A DNA stretch of 64,000 nt from Guadua angustifolia (taxonomy: Eukaryota; Streptophyta; Magnoliopsida; Poales; Poaceae), in assembly GCA_036346375.1 (NCBI GenBank), contig CM070511.1, forward strand, positions 2,604,001-2,668,000, read 5' to 3'. Made by a program: the position numbers and the translations under genes. The notes under the pieces were generated by a model, which was not told the DNA's origin, made no database searches, and saw nothing but the letters and a program-made list of their open reading frames with translations. Position 1 is the first letter of the stretch. Each line of letters begins with the position of its first letter. Shown in pieces: positions 33,698 through 46,808 of the stretch.

Positions 33698-36600
33698 TTA
33701 TGAGCAGCATGAAGAACTGCTAACCGTCCCCTCAGCTGGTCTCTGGGTGAGAACCATTCCTCCCTGTGGGCTTTGAGCATTCTGTCCCTGAAGCAATCTC
33801 TTCGCTGAAATTGGACGTATGAACACACCAATGATTGGAAATTATAAGGAGCAGGCAATGGGGGACAGCAAACATCTCGTAAATCAAGAATCCAACTCTA
33901 AAATGATTTCTAGACTATACTGACCAATCTCATAAAATACATCATTCACATTGATCGCTGTTTTAGCAGACGTTTCCATGAAGAAGAGTCCATTCTCTTG
34001 AGCGTAAGTCTTCGCTTCCTGCACCACATAGAATTCAGCTTTTGATAAGGATTCAACAAGTGGAGTAGAGAGTGCTATGTTATTGAAAATTCTTCGTTTG
34101 AACAGTAGCATTGTGCCACACATGCAAATAGGTAATCTCTGATTTAATAGAACAATATAGGAAGCAAACAAGCTGCCACAGGATGCAAAACATTGTTCTT
34201 CTGTGCCCATGCATCATAACCTTTCATATTCTCTGCTTACACGAAGCTAGCGAACTGGGTAGAAGGTTGCCACTGTTCTTATGTTTCATTTGCTGTCAAA
34301 ACAATCATTACAATTTACAAGAGAAGCATATATTCGTATCTGAACAGCTTGAGAGCTCCACCTTCTCATTTGGATCTGGATTCTCCATGAAGCTAGAAGC
34401 CTAGAACAGAGGATTAGCCAAACACATTTTTTTGCTGTTCTTTAACATAATATAACATACTTTATAATCCAAATATCCAATGCAACTGGAGAAAATGCAG
34501 TATTTGAAATTGCACGGGCTGTTTTATGCTGGTTGCTGAAAGAAATTGGGAGGAAATAAGCATCGTTATATGATGCTGATGATAAATCTCATCTCAGCGA
34601 CACAGTAGCTCCAAACAAAAAAGCAATAAGTAATGCATGCATATAATGTCAAAAGTGAGATTTAAGAAGCAGAATTACATACTTCAATTGGCACCTGCCT
34701 TGCCTCTAACATATCAGCTTTGTTCCCAGCAAGAGCCATTACTGTATTTGGGTTTCCTGTATAGAAACAATCATGGATTAATAACTTGTATATCAGACAG
34801 CCCATTTACATAAAACATTCAGAGATATCATGTCTAATATGCCATCACAATCACTAGATAAACTTCTCATACAACAATTGTACAAATGGTCAATCAGGTG
34901 TAAAATATCAAAATAATTTCTTTTGAACAAACATTAGCCCACATAAGTGCATATTTTTAGAGGCTCAAACACAGCAAAAAATTTATAAAGGAGTAAAATG
35001 GATTACCTTGTGCTTGAAGTTCTTGAACCCATTTTTTTGCACGTGTAAAAGAGGCCTGTAAGGTAGAACATAATAATGAATATCACTATTCCAACTTTTT
35101 GTACATAAAAGGAGCAAACAAGAATGGATTTAAATCCGCTCAAGGTGCAAATCAGGATGGATTTGAATTCACTTGTTCAAATCAGGACAGATTTAAATTT
35201 GCATATAGTGTAAATTTAGTAAAAAATATACCGGTGATGAAGAAGTAGGTAAAAATCACATAATAATCTAGGTATGTAAAGAGATCCCTAGCTGCCATAT
35301 ATAAGACCCTGAAACTAATACAGCCTAAATTCCTAAAAGGACGAAGTGGACACACAGCTGGAATGGCACAACATCCCTGAAGAGCCCAAGAGTGTTGAAT
35401 CATATTAGCAATATAATGCCTATGCCCAAATAGAGAAACCGATCCATACAAAAAATTGTGTGCAGAACCATCCTTCCAGAACACTGACAGTGATATGCTT
35501 GCTCAGCAGAACCATTATTGTGCTAACAATTTTTAGCAGTATCAATGAATTTTAGTTAAGAGATTGATCGTTCAGAAAGAGAAGCACAGGCATAGCACTG
35601 TCAAACAGAGCAGAGAATGAGTGGGTGCAACCGTTAATGATAGGATTGGATTACAATGTTGCAACTAGCTAACAAATTGAGACCCCCCTCCTTTTCCCAC
35701 CCCACTTGCTGGGAGGAGAAAAGGGAATATATGATTGCCCGGTAACCACAAGACCAGCAGAACATTTCCAACTAAAACACTATTACACTGGAAGCTCAAA
35801 CCTTTTTGCACCAGTGTTTGAACTACGGAAGAGACTAAACGTTAGATACTTCAAGTTGGTGCATACTCCTGAAGACCTCGTTTGATGCTTTGGTCAGAGG
35901 AGCAAGGGAAATTCTCATCAGGAACTACTAATTGCAGGTAATTTCAACTAATCGGGGCAGTGGTGTCATACATATTATCTTTAGTCATAGGCAAGCATGA
36001 GGCAGCAAACTGTAAATCATAACCATGAGAATTTACAATCAACATCTACCATATAATTAGTTCAAGTAAGTCAGTGCGTTTTGTACTAACCGCATTCGTG
36101 ATGTCGTAGACAACTATCGCAGCAGCAGCGCCCCGATAATACATTGGAGCCAAGCTGTGATACCTCTCCTGCCCTGCAGTGTCCCAGATTTCAAACTTCA
36201 CCGTCTCGTCGTTAACTGCTAAGGTTTGCGAGAAGAAAGCCGCGCCGATGGTCGATTCCTGCAGTAAAATGAACCAACAAAAGTAAGCATCCCCAGCACA
36301 CAGACCTGCTCAATTTAGATAGAAACTAACGTGAAAAGAAAACTCACTTGGAATTCAACAAAATGGCCTTTTACAAACCGGAGAACAAGGCTTGACTTGC
36401 CGGTGCCCACATCTCCGAGAAGAACCTGGTGATCCAACGCAGCAAGTAAACATATATCAGCATATGACAGCTCAGAATCTCTCATACAAGAAAGGTATAA
36501 GAAAATGTGTATATTTGTTATCACATGTAAACTAATTCATCGCATCTGACAAAACAGAATCACGGACGACACGATAATCCTAACTAAGCGAGCATACGGG

Positions 36601-36801
36601 CATCGGCTCGTCTGATTGGGACGAACACACAAAGCGATTTGCAACAAGATTAGCCGAAAACCGTGGACCAAGAATCCAGACCACGCAACTCAACGTGACG
36701 CGCCATCTACGACGAAATCAAGAAACGCAATTAAAGATTCGGGATGTCGCGTTCCTCACCAGCTTGGCGTTGCGGATCTTGTTGCCGGCGTTGGCCGCCA
36801 T
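33698..36801 (-). CDS. Rab5/RABF-type small GTPase, seven exons
   Basis: Exons (minus strand): 36,801-36,760, 36,425-36,348, 36,258-36,091, 35,055-35,007, 34,756-34,683, 34,018-33,925 and 33,804-33,698, all GT-AG, sum 612 nt, 203 residues. The ATG at 36,801 begins MAANAGNKIRNAKL. G1 is GDVGTGKS (18-25), G2 has T43 in ESTIGAAFF, G3 is WDTAGQE (65-71, catalytic Gln70), G4 is NKAD (124-127), and G5 is ETSAKT (152-157). The C-terminus SSSSCCS carries two cysteines for geranylgeranylation. The STIGAAFFSQT switch and YYRGAAAAIVVYDIT are diagnostic of the Rab5 (RABF2) clade, which controls transport to endosomes and the prevacuolar compartment. Nothing suggests inactivation. Confidence 0.95.
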
Positions 36802-37330
36802 CGGATCAGGGTTTGGATCGGAGGACTCGCCGCAGAAGCTTGGGTGGAATGGAATCAAATCGCACCAAAGCGAGCGAAGAGCGAATCTTGGGGGAAGAAC
36901 TCCTCTTCTTCTCTCAGGAAAAAAAAAAGTTTGGGAAATCTTGCAACTCGTGCCGTTCCTCCGCGTGGTATTGGTTTGGCGTCTTTGCTTCTCTGTTTCC
37001 TAATCCTACGCCCTTACGGCTTAAGCTGAGACCCTTTCCTAATCCGATCCCCCTACTATTGTGTAATCACAAGATAACCATTTGATTAGGACATCCACGT
37101 TTATAATGCGATTAGACGAATAAGACTCGTTATTGAGTTTGCACCGGTTTGCCATAGTTACATTTTTTTTTCTTTTTCCCCTGATAGCATAGATTACAAT
37201 TTTTTTTTCCTTTGAACCACAAATTATAGAGAGGTATTTATAAGCTTTTCTTTTTAAAAGTTACACGATGTTAAAGTATGAATGAAGGGTAGAAGTTGAT
37301 TATTTACCTCTTCGCTTGCTTCGAGACTTA
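36802..37330 (-). promoter_or_regulatory. 5' leader and proximal promoter of the Rab gene
   Basis: The stretch just upstream of the ATG is CT/GA-rich, including an A9 tract near 36,921 and GAAGAAGAGG words, as in grass 5'UTRs. No definite TATA box was identified. Promoter assignment is by position only. Confidence 0.4.
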
Positions 37331-37332
37331 TG

Positions 37333-37490
37333 TAACTTGTATTGAAAGGAAAAGAGCATACAAGTACTGCCATTATAGATTCCTTTCTAATGATAACTTA
37401 CGATTTTGGTTAACTTGTATTGAAAGGAAAAGAGCATACAAGTACTGCCATTATAGATTCCTTTCTAATGATAACTTACGATTTTGGTTA
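37333..37490. repeat. 78 bp exact tandem duplication upstream of the Rab gene
   Basis: TAACTTGTATTGAAAGGAAA... at 37,333 is repeated from 37,411 with no visible change up to GATTTTGGTTA. It lies about 0.5 kb upstream of the Rab start codon. Confidence 0.95.
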
Positions 37491-37567
37491 CGACGCCCTA
37501 AGCTAAAATTACTCGATCATACCAAGTAGTAGCTGAGTAGCTCAATTCTCAAATAGATTGCTACTTG

Positions 37568-38526
37568 CAGGGGCGGATCTACAGGGTATGTCAGGTGGGC
37601 CACAGCATACCCTGTAGATTCGGTCCAATACAGTTCATAATACCGTCATTATTTTATATAGTCAGTTTGTGAAGGTCATAACTTTAGATCCGTATATCCG
37701 ATTGAGCTGATTCTTATTGTGTTAGTTTCAAAATTGAATCTAGTTTCTACAGTTAAAATTTCACATCAATCTAACGGTTGGATCTTCAGAAATTACTATT
37801 TTAGTTAACATATGTCAGTCTGTTTTTCTGAAACCGAAACAGTTTTTTATAATTTGTTTAGGAGTGATTTGAGAATCAATAAAAATTTGTTTTAGCTTCC
37901 GCGCAATCATTCACTCCCCTCTGATTGCTATATTAGTGTATATTGATCCTACATGTGATTTGAGTGCAAGACTGCTAGTTGATTTATATAGTAGAAACAA
38001 ATATAATTACTACTTTGCTAGAGACTAGAGAGTTGCTTGTTGATGCAGTGCTTTTTTTATTTGTAGAGTTGTTGAATTATGAAGAGTAACGGAGACATTG
38101 CATCTTTTTTGGAAACATGCAAAGAAAGAAGGCTATTCTTTGCTTCATCTCTTTTCTAGAAACATTGCATCTCTTTTTGGAAGCGTTTATTGAGCGAGAT
38201 ATTTTCTTTCAAATTGATGAAAATGATATAATCAGGAGTTTCATGGCTATTAGAAGGCGGAGGCTAGACAAGAAGTAATATTGTATTATTTGAACTATTA
38301 TAGGTGCGTAAGCTTCTTTTATGTATATTTCATACTTAAAATGTTCGAACTATTTATATTGTAATTTATACTTGTATTATCATGTTTCTAGTTATTTCAT
38401 ACTCGTATACCGAATTTCTCGACAACATTTATAGTTGTTTACCAAATTGTTCATTGGATTTTACCGAATTGTATATTATAGTATTAGCTCGGCATACCCT
38501 AACTTAAAATCCTAGATCCGCCACTG
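37568..38526. mobile_element. non-autonomous hAT element, perfect 8 bp TSD
   Basis: 959 bp flanked by GCTACTTG on both sides (37,560-37,567 and 38,527-38,534). Termini are CAGGGGCGGATCTA and, reverse-complemented, CAGTGGCGGATCTA (13/14). The interior has a short coding-like remnant near 38,080-38,280 but no transposase, so it is a deletion derivative. Confidence 0.92.
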
Positions 38527-38534
38527 GCTACTTG

Positions 38535-39345
38535 TATGCATGCAATCAACTTTAAAAACTTTTTTGTGTAGCGACATACATAAAAGTCCTTATATTTCTC
38601 AATATAAATAGATTTATTCCCATGCCACTACAATTTTAATGATTTTTGCTTGTATGCAATTAGAAAAGGCAGTGATCAACATGCATACCGCAGATCGCGC
38701 TGATGTCCAAAACGACATGTCGAAGCGAACAGTGATAGTTGTAACTAATTTGCTCTTTGATCTAGATTGCATGATCACATGAGGGTCAATGGTCAAACAC
38801 TTACACAGTAATTTGCTTAGCTCGGGGTGTTGTTTAGAATGTGTGCCATGGCAGAAGATAGCTAGGCCGGTGGATTTGGAGTTTTGGGAAAGCTGCAGCT
38901 GCGCTGACGAAGACTCATATCTCATTTGCTGTCGCTAATGAAATGTCGCGGTCGTTGAGCAAGCGAAAGAAGAAATGTTCTTACTTGTGCACACCGGGCG
39001 TGCAATTTGTGCTAAGCTGGGAATACCATTATTGTAATTAATGAAGACAGTGATAATGTGCTCGTAGTCCTTGCACCGCGCTAACATAGTATACATCGAG
39101 TTTGATCTAACCTTCATATTAAGGTTAAATCTTATTAGTGACTTATTGTTGACCTTACAGTACCTCGAGAACTAGGCGTACTTTATAGTTAAACCTGTAA
39201 CAAATTTGATAACGTCGCATATGTTATCCAAACTAGATTTCATATATACAAAGCTACCTGCACAATGAGATTAATAATGTAGCATATACATCTCTGATAG
39301 AGTATGGAACCTCCAACATAAGTCTTCAGGTATGGTGAGAGATTG
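38535..39345. other. no recognised gene
   Basis: Minus-strand frames of 103 and 60 codons (38,614-38,925 and 38,935-39,117) have ordinary-looking composition but no domain I recognise and no clear splice links. Confidence 0.35.
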
Positions 39346-40760
39346 CAACATCATAGTTTTTATTCTAAAATATTTTATTTTTGTTATTTATGTATTTTAT
39401 GAATTTTATTAAATTTTAGAATTTTTGGAATTTATTTTGCATTTTTAATTATGCTTAATATGAATATTATTCTATTTTATGAAAATTTTATTAAAAATAT
39501 TTTATTTAAGTTATAAATGTCCAAAAGTATTTTGGTAAATTTTCTGACATTTTCAAGGTATTTTTACTGTTTTATTCAGAATATTCTATTTTCTAGAATT
39601 ATTTTAAATGGAAAAACTTTGGGAAATTTGAATAGTGACAGGCCGTAAACCCAAGCGCGTCCAGCCCATTTTTTCCGGGTTGGCCCAGTTGTGTGCATGT
39701 TGGCTTGGTCCATCATAGCCGCCAATAGCTGTGGATCTCGGCCGTCGGTTTGATAACGGACGGTCGATGTTGATGTGGAACCCTAGTGCGTATGCCATTG
39801 GATCTTAGGTGTGCGGCTAAGATTGGCCAGGCTTGCTGAAAATCCTAAGCAATCCCAATCGTTGATCTCGTGGACGATCTGGATCGAGTTGGGTCCGAGT
39901 TTATCGCAACCGTTCGTGAGGACACGTGTCTGACGCTCCGTCGTCGTCTTCGGCTCAGACTCTTGGCCGCAGCTCTGTGGCCATGGCAAACTGGAGAACG
40001 TGTCAGCTACGCTCGGGGGTCTTGGGCCTTTAGAAGGAGAGCATCAGGAGCGCAAGGTCGCGAGAAACCAAAGCCCTACGTCTAATCGCTGAGATCCATC
40101 GCCAATCTACCGGATTTTGGAGACTTGTTGAGGGCCATCTTCGAAGATCTTAGACAAATTCGCCGTCTTCAGTACGCCTTGGAGCTCGTAGCCGGTTCTG
40201 TTAGCTTCGTCTCATCATGGGCAGTCTTGTGCGCGTTTTGGATTGGTCGGAGGAGTGTCGAGATGTCGGATCGGTAGGGAGGCCGCCGCTGCTGGAGAAG
40301 ACGGAGCTGCCACCATCGATTCTGGTCACCAGGGCAGTAGGTAGGAGTGTCAGGTTGTTTACAGCATCGAGTAGATCCTAGTGCTGTCGTCGCCGGTCGC
40401 CGGCGACAACCGTTGGGGCTCGCGTGCCGTCGGTCGAGGTGGCAAGACCTGCGCATGACACGTGGAGGCCACGCTGTAGGCAGATCAACGTTGTGTCAGC
40501 GCAGGTGCCGACGTGGCTGCCTGGTTGGCTCTCATGTCACGCGTTGACTCAGCAGGCTGCGGTTCCACCTGTCAGTTGCTAGGTACTGTGAGCCATGTCC
40601 ATGATGGACCAATTTGGATATGTGGACTTGATCCACGTAATAGTGGGCCTACATGTCAGCCGTTGTTTTTTTTAGATTATATTATTTGGACTAACGTCAG
40701 CGATGATATAATAATTAGAATTTTATAGTGTAAAAATAATTTGGAAAAGTATTGATTTTT
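39346..40760 (+). repeat. diverged, truncated LTR related to the TGTAACATC family
   Basis: It starts TGCAACATCATAG and follows LTR A/B block by block: an AT-rich leader, TTTTCTAGAATTATTTTAAATGG at about 39,590, a GGCCCA-rich block, and the gene-like GC-rich middle. It fades after GACTAACGTCAGCG (about 40,700), equivalent to CACGCTGACGCAATAAAG in LTR B. The rest of the LTR is absent. Confidence 0.65.
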
Positions 40761-40839
40761 TTATTTTTTGCTGTTGCGCTCGTTGCTTCGACATATATTC
40801 GTTTTCTCTGATTGTTGCGAGCCTATGAATACCCCCCTT

Positions 40840-41170
40840 TCTCTCTCTCTCTCTTTCCCGTCAAACACGCACACTGCCCCTCTTTTTCCCTCTCCCTCTT
40901 CCCCTCCTCTCTTTTTTCACCGCACCGCCCAGGCGCCACCTTTCTCTTCCCCTTCCCCATCGCCTCGCCTCTCCTCCCCTTCCCAGCCAGCCTCGCCCTC
41001 TCCTTCGGTCCTTCCCCTCCTGCCTCGGCCTTTTGTCCCCTTCCCCGCTAGCCTCGGCTCCCATTCATTTCCCCGCGGTGGCACAGCCTCTCCTCCCCTT
41101 CCCATAGCGGCACGGACAGCCACGTCCTCTCCTCCCCTTTCCACGGCGGCATGACGGCTACGCGTCCACG
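40840..41170. repeat. CT-rich low-complexity tract
   Basis: Starts with a CT microsatellite (about 40,842-40,856) and continues as CCTCTCC-rich sequence. It gives long proline/serine-rich open frames on both strands that are composition artefacts. Confidence 0.8.
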
Positions 41171-44100
41171 ACCATGGTGATGGGCCATGGGTGACGCGGC
41201 CTCAGCGACAATGATGACAACAGGCGATGCTGCCACGGCCAACGTGGCATGGGCCACGAGTGACGTAGCCTTGGCTATGATGACGGGCAATGGACGACAG
41301 GTGAGGTGGCACAGCCCCTTGCTCACCTCTAGGTTTTGCACAACCCAAAGAACTAGAACAACCTGTCAATGGCCTGGCTGCTCCTACCCTCTGCTAGTTC
41401 CTATGCACTTCTTTTCTCATGTTAAGACAACCATGTCCCTCGAGTAATTTTACAAAACTATAAGTTTTGATACATGGTGTCTGATCTTCACAACATAGGA
41501 TCCTAGATAACTTGCGCAATCTCTCGATAAATATTAGCTGATCCCCTACTGCCAGATGTAATGGATCTGCAACTCTTTGATTCGCTAAGATCATATAGGT
41601 GCTAGACTTCACAAAACCAGTGAGTGAAGTAGTATCGATCTATTAATTTCCAATGGAAAGACAGGACAACAACCTTTGGTTCAATAAGGAAGAAGAAGCG
41701 TATATGTTGTATATTATCAATTACGGTCATCAAATTATAATAGAGAATAACATAAATATACAAAAAATGACTACGAGGGACGTGCAACCTGGCCTAGGGA
41801 TGGCCAAGGTGGATCCCACCCTACTGGACTCTATCTCTAACTTAAATTCCTAATCTAATTCGGTCAATTTAGAAACTGATACTTGTCAGTCAAATTAAAG
41901 ATAGAAGAAAGTCAATTCTAACTTTATCGTAATGGAGTAAAATAAAGAGGATATCCAATCTTTCAAACAATTCTAAGAATGTTGTAATCTAAATTCGTAT
42001 ATAAGAATTATGGCCTTCTTAAGTTCGATTGGTCCGGCATTCAGAATTGGTCTTTTTTTCTCTCCAAATCCAATCTAGCCTTATTTCTTCCTTTATTTTC
42101 TTGTCTCGGCCGACTTGGGTTTGGGCCTTGCCTTCTCCCACATTGGCTACACAAGTTTTCTCCCACTTGGGCATACTGCATGGGCCGCATAGGGTTATCT
42201 CCTATGTGGTCCATTTCGTTTTCTGGAGTTTTCTGTGGCTCCTGTCCTCTCTCACCTTGTATTGATTTCCATTGTTGTCCATTGAAGTAATTAAGCTCCA
42301 TTTGATGCTTGGCCATTCTTTATACCTAATAACAAGTAATGATATGCTATTAGCTAGGTAGTATACTTTCATCATATAATAAAGGATTTTGCATAAGGAA
42401 ATATTTAATGCAACTTAATAATTATTCCCAATTAATTAAGATATTAAACCGAAAAGTATAAGACGTATACATATCTACATCAAGTTTCTTGTATAAACTA
42501 TAAAAAAAACAATAGGTTTTAGCTCCTATTTCACAGAACAATAAATTTTAAGAGAATTAGTGTCGCAAGACTACATATTTTAGAATTGATCGTCCTTATA
42601 GTTTTGTGATACATGTTTTCTTAAAATATGTAGTTTTGTAAAATAAAAGATAAAACATGTGTTTTTCTTATAGTTTGTACACATAGCTTTGCGAAATTTA
42701 TTCCCGTCGCCGCTGTAACGTTCCTTGGGTGGCATTAACAAAGCAATATCTGTCTTTGGCCAGAAATAATAACAGGATTAGCTTGTCGTATTATCAAAGT
42801 ACATGTGTCTGGAGATTGCTTAAGAATTAGTATTCAGCATCCAGCAATCCAGCATCTTATCTCTACTCGTTTCCCTGTACACAATCATCTTTATATACTT
42901 GCAACTGAAAAGAAAAAAAAAATAAAAAGGTTGTGTGCATAAAACTAGTCGCATGCTAGCATCGTAATCTATTCCCTTCTGATCGTTTGTTTGCAGTCTA
43001 ATAAGATCGCTGTCATCACATCCCAACTCATCAGCTTCCTCGAAACCTTTTGTTTTTACGTTCTTCTTATGGCCTATTTTATGGACAGAGATGGCGGAAG
43101 ATGAGTGACGGCAATGGCGATTAGGATTAGGTGCTCACAATATAGAATGCTCTTGTGTGCCAATGTAGATGTTGAGAGATCAGTATCGTAATAAGAAATA
43201 CTAATTGATTAGTAGCGGTAGGTGAAAAGATAGAGTACTACTAATTTCGATGGGGCAGAGAAGAGCTGTAAACCCTAAGCTTTCAGAGAAGAAGAGCACA
43301 AGTAAATTAAGATGGACATGGATAATTACTCGGTGAAAATCGATCAACGGAGAAAGACTCCAATTAAGCTGCCAGTTAACTACAATAGGTAAATCATACA
43401 TGCAACTAGTTCGTAAACATATATCACTAGTACCTGCTCATGGATTCGATGGCTGCAGTACTTTCTTTTAAAAAGAAACCGAGGAGGTTATGCTGCAAGC
43501 AAAGAGTAATCGGAATTTGGACCTGAACAGTTCAAGTCTAAGTGTCTAACGCAAGTCAGTCAGTCAGAGGCCGGCGGACCGTCTGCGTTCAACACACGGG
43601 CAAATCAACCGTGATTAAAGTCAAAACAGAAATTATATATGGAGTAAATTGTACTCCTACCTTGTGCTGCTATTCATCTGAATTGAATAAAGATTTTAGT
43701 CAGATTGTTCTTGGCGATAAAGCATGTGTCACTTTCATGTTCCATGGGCAGATCTAGGTCGGTTGTCAGCGCCTCTAAAAATCTAAAAATTGCCAGAGGA
43801 TTACCTCTTCAACAGTGCAAGTTTTTTTGATCGACTTGATTTCGATTTTGATGGTTTAGGGTTGTAAGGCCATATAACTATTTGTATCGTACTTTTAGTA
43901 AATTTTGAATATATGTGTTTGATTTATGATGTATTGAAACTATTATATAAGACTATGGAGTTATACGTGCGAAATGTACATCCTTATTAAAAGTTTTCAA
44001 GTTCCTCTTCTGTTCAATTTCTCTCTCGTTCTTGTTTTGATGGAAATCATAAACGCACGCAACTATACATATATAGCCAAACCGAGGATTTGCATGCTTT

Positions 44101-44247
44101 CGTTAGCCCATTATAATTTGTCACAATCGCAGGTCTGGAAGAGGTTAGGGCCCAGCTACAACTCGACCCATGGCCCATTATAATATGCAGTGAGGAGCTC
44201 ACATGTGACATTTTTCCCTTCACTTGATCAGAGATAATCATAGAAAC
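41171..44247. other. intergenic, no recognised gene
   Basis: No domain was recognised in any frame. A minus-strand 72-codon frame at 41,394-41,612 and scattered shorter frames lack support. Confidence 0.4.
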
Positions 44248-44339
44248 TAAGGGGCTGTTTAGTTGTTGTATCTTCATAATCTGGTTCGTACGAGGTCATC
44301 CTAGCAGGTTAGAGGCAGGTCAAGCTGATACATGTGGAT

Positions 44340-44460
44340 GTTGTTTGGTTGTCTGCGTGAGTTGAGCCTGGCTATGAAGGGATGATGTTTGGTTGGTTAC
44401 ATGAGCTAAGCTTGACTGTGAAGAGATTGTGTTTGGTTGTTTGCATAAGCTCATAGTTTG
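44340..44460. repeat. subterminal repeats of the Harbinger element
   Basis: TGTTTGGTTG recurs at about 44,342, 44,387 and 44,430 (about 44 bp spacing), with AGCCTGGCTATGAAG-type words between. The right end carries the same combination inverted (AGCCAGGCTAAG and CCAAACAA near 56,055-56,090). These are candidate transposase or Myb-protein binding sites. Confidence 0.6.
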
Positions 44461-44934
44461 TTGACCTCTTCCTTGGTGAAGTGATTTTCAGCATCCAACT
44501 AATTATTGTATATAATTAACATTTAACATTAGAATTGGCATATAATTAGGATCACTAATATTAGGACAGCAATAATATCATATCATGAGTCTGAATATAT
44601 CACTAATAATTGTCATAACTAATTCTAGGTCGATCTGAATAAGAAGATAGCAATAAAAAACCATCGATGGTCATCCATATCGTTTGTAAACATGGCATAA
44701 GTTATTCATTTACATGTATGGCAGCAAAATATAAAGAAAAAAATCTATTTGAACCAAAAGTTTCCATCAACAGATTGGACTTGACCGTATCAATCCATCC
44801 ATCCATTGCCATTCCACGAGCATTCTTAACATAGAGCAAAAGATTCCTAGGCAACAACAAAGAAAATTAGTAGGGCCTTGCAATTCAATTCAAATAAAAT
44901 ATATACTATACTTTACCTTAGATAGACAAGTACT

Positions 44935-46532
44935 TCACATATTATGCTTGTCATGGAAAGAATTCAGCCACATAACACGGTGGTTCTTATTCATAGTCAC
45001 AAAAGTTGCACCTTGCGCCTTGTTGTCCACCAAATAAGAGAAAGCAATAAACAACACATCCTCAGGGAATCCAGTCATATTCATGAAAGCACCATACAAG
45101 TTAGGATGCACCTCATACATTGTGTCTCTCGAATGGTAGCTGCAATATTATTGACAGCTTCTGTCATGCTAGTTAGGACAATGCTCTCCTCCTCACTCAG
45201 CAAGGACCTCTTCCTTTTTTTGTTGCCACTAGAAACACTAGCTGCATCTTTAGGCTATGACTTATTCTTGTTTTTTGACAACCCTTGGGTTTCTCCATCG
45301 CAAAATGTTTCAACATCAATAGGCTCATCTTTGGCAGAGGTATCCACAAATTCAGAAGGGTCACTTAGAGCATCTCCAGCAGAGCCCCTAAACCAGCCCC
45401 TAAACCTTAAAAAAAGGAGTTTAGTAAAAAAATACACAGATCCAGCAGGGCCCCTAATCCAGCCCCTAAAATTAGGAGGCCCCTAAATTTGCCTCCTCAG
45501 CCCCAATTCCTAGGGAGCCCCTAAACCAGCCCCTAAACCTAAAAATAGGGAATTCTTAAAGATACACCAGGAGATTGAAGACAGGGAAATACATGAGAGG
45601 CTTCGAGATGATCTTATTGAGTATTTGTGGGAAATTCACAGCGCTTTGTAGTTTGATTCATTGTTCGGAGTTTCTATTTATCTATTTATCATGTTTTAAA
45701 AAATTTAAATTTAAATTTTAAATATCATGTTTTTAAATTGTAAATGTTAATATGCTTATGTTTTATGTATTACAAATATTTTTGATTGAATTTTAGTGGT
45801 GTCAAATGAAGATTATACATAGCGGATATGTCAAAATAGGAGAAAAAGTAAAATAGGGGCTAAGATTTAGGGGATGTTGCTGGACTTGTGCTCTGAAAAT
45901 AGGGCCCCAAAAAATAGGGGGAGTCTCTAAATCCAAAATAGGGGCCCTGTTTTAGGGGCCCTTGCTGGAGATGCTCTTAGGGCCTCATTTGATCCCATAG
46001 CAAATTTTCCTGTAGCTAGGCCACTCATAAATATAGTCAGCATCTGTTAGTAATTCTCAATGGGCTAGTTCAAATATTCAACATTCTTAAGGTGTGCCTA
46101 CAAAGGACAAGGTCAGCAATGTAATCAAGGAAAAATATGAATAATGCCATGACAGAAATATAGATGACATACCTTAACATGGCCCATATAGTGCTCTTGT
46201 TCTAGTACTATCATGTTGGTATCCTCATCCCATAGTGCTTCACTAAGGTCTCTTAGTTTGGAAACCTTCATCCACCTCTGCCGCCACTTACAAAGGTGAT
46301 TGTACACTTGAGTGTCACTAACATCATTGTCGGTGAACTCCTTCAGATCCTTTGCAACTTTGTTTAAGTGTACCTCTTTAAACCCCTTTTCAGTTCTAAC
46401 ACCAAAAGTTATGAGATCACACATACGGCGAAGCACAAATGAGGAAGTGACAGTGGTCCACTTCACTGCCTTTGCTACATGCCTTACAATGTCATCAGCA
46501 CATCCATCAACAGAAAACACTTCTTCAGCCAT
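44935..46532 (-). pseudogene. Harbinger ORF1: Myb/SANT-like DNA-binding protein, decayed
   Basis: Exon 1 (46,532-46,173) gives 120 codons starting MAEEVFSVDG with a Myb/SANT-like domain containing DNDVSDTQVYNHLCKWRQRW. A GT donor at 46,172 pairs with TAG|GCACAC, so exon 2 starts at 46,097 in phase. Exon 2 reads AHLKNVEYLN then TAG, then another stop, and continues in frame. It is interrupted by a 609 bp nested element; removing it with one copy of the TTA duplication joins NEAL to SDPSEF in frame. The C-terminus (RYEVHPNLYGAF...MTGFPEDVLFIAFSYL) is at about 45,120-44,940. This protein type works with the transposase in PIF/Harbinger transposition. The two stops make this copy non-functional. 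Confidence 0.8.
45368..45976 (+). mobile_element. 609 bp Harbinger-derived element, TSD TTA
   Basis: Flanked by TTA (45,365-45,367 and 45,977-45,979). Termini are GAGCATCTCCAGCA and, reverse-complemented, GAGCATCTCCAGCA (identical). Just inside, GCCCCTAAACCAGCCCCTAAA units repeat. At about 45,566-45,651 it still encodes REIHERLRDDLIEYLWEIH followed by SAL and a stop, resembling the C-terminal end of plant Harbinger transposases, so it is a deletion derivative of an autonomous element. It sits within an exon of the Myb-like gene. Confidence 0.88.
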
Positions 46533-46808
46533 TTCCTACCAATGAATATTACATTATGGGCAACAAATATTAATAGAGACAACAAATTCACATTATGGAC
46601 AGCATATGACAATGTGGACATCATTTAAATAATATGGACAACAAATAGAGCAACAAAGAGTGCAACAATTTTAATATAGACAACAATTAATTATTACAAT
46701 AAAAGTTCATAAACATTATATAGGAGCTCATAAAAATGAGATAATAGTCTCAAGTATATTTCACATACATAGACTAGTACTACACATGTGAATTTCCTCT
46801 ATTAGTCC

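Noticed and set aside
40768..41154. 128-codon Pro/Ser-rich open frame
   Set aside because: CT-rich low-complexity DNA, open in several frames and on the opposite strand; no domain.
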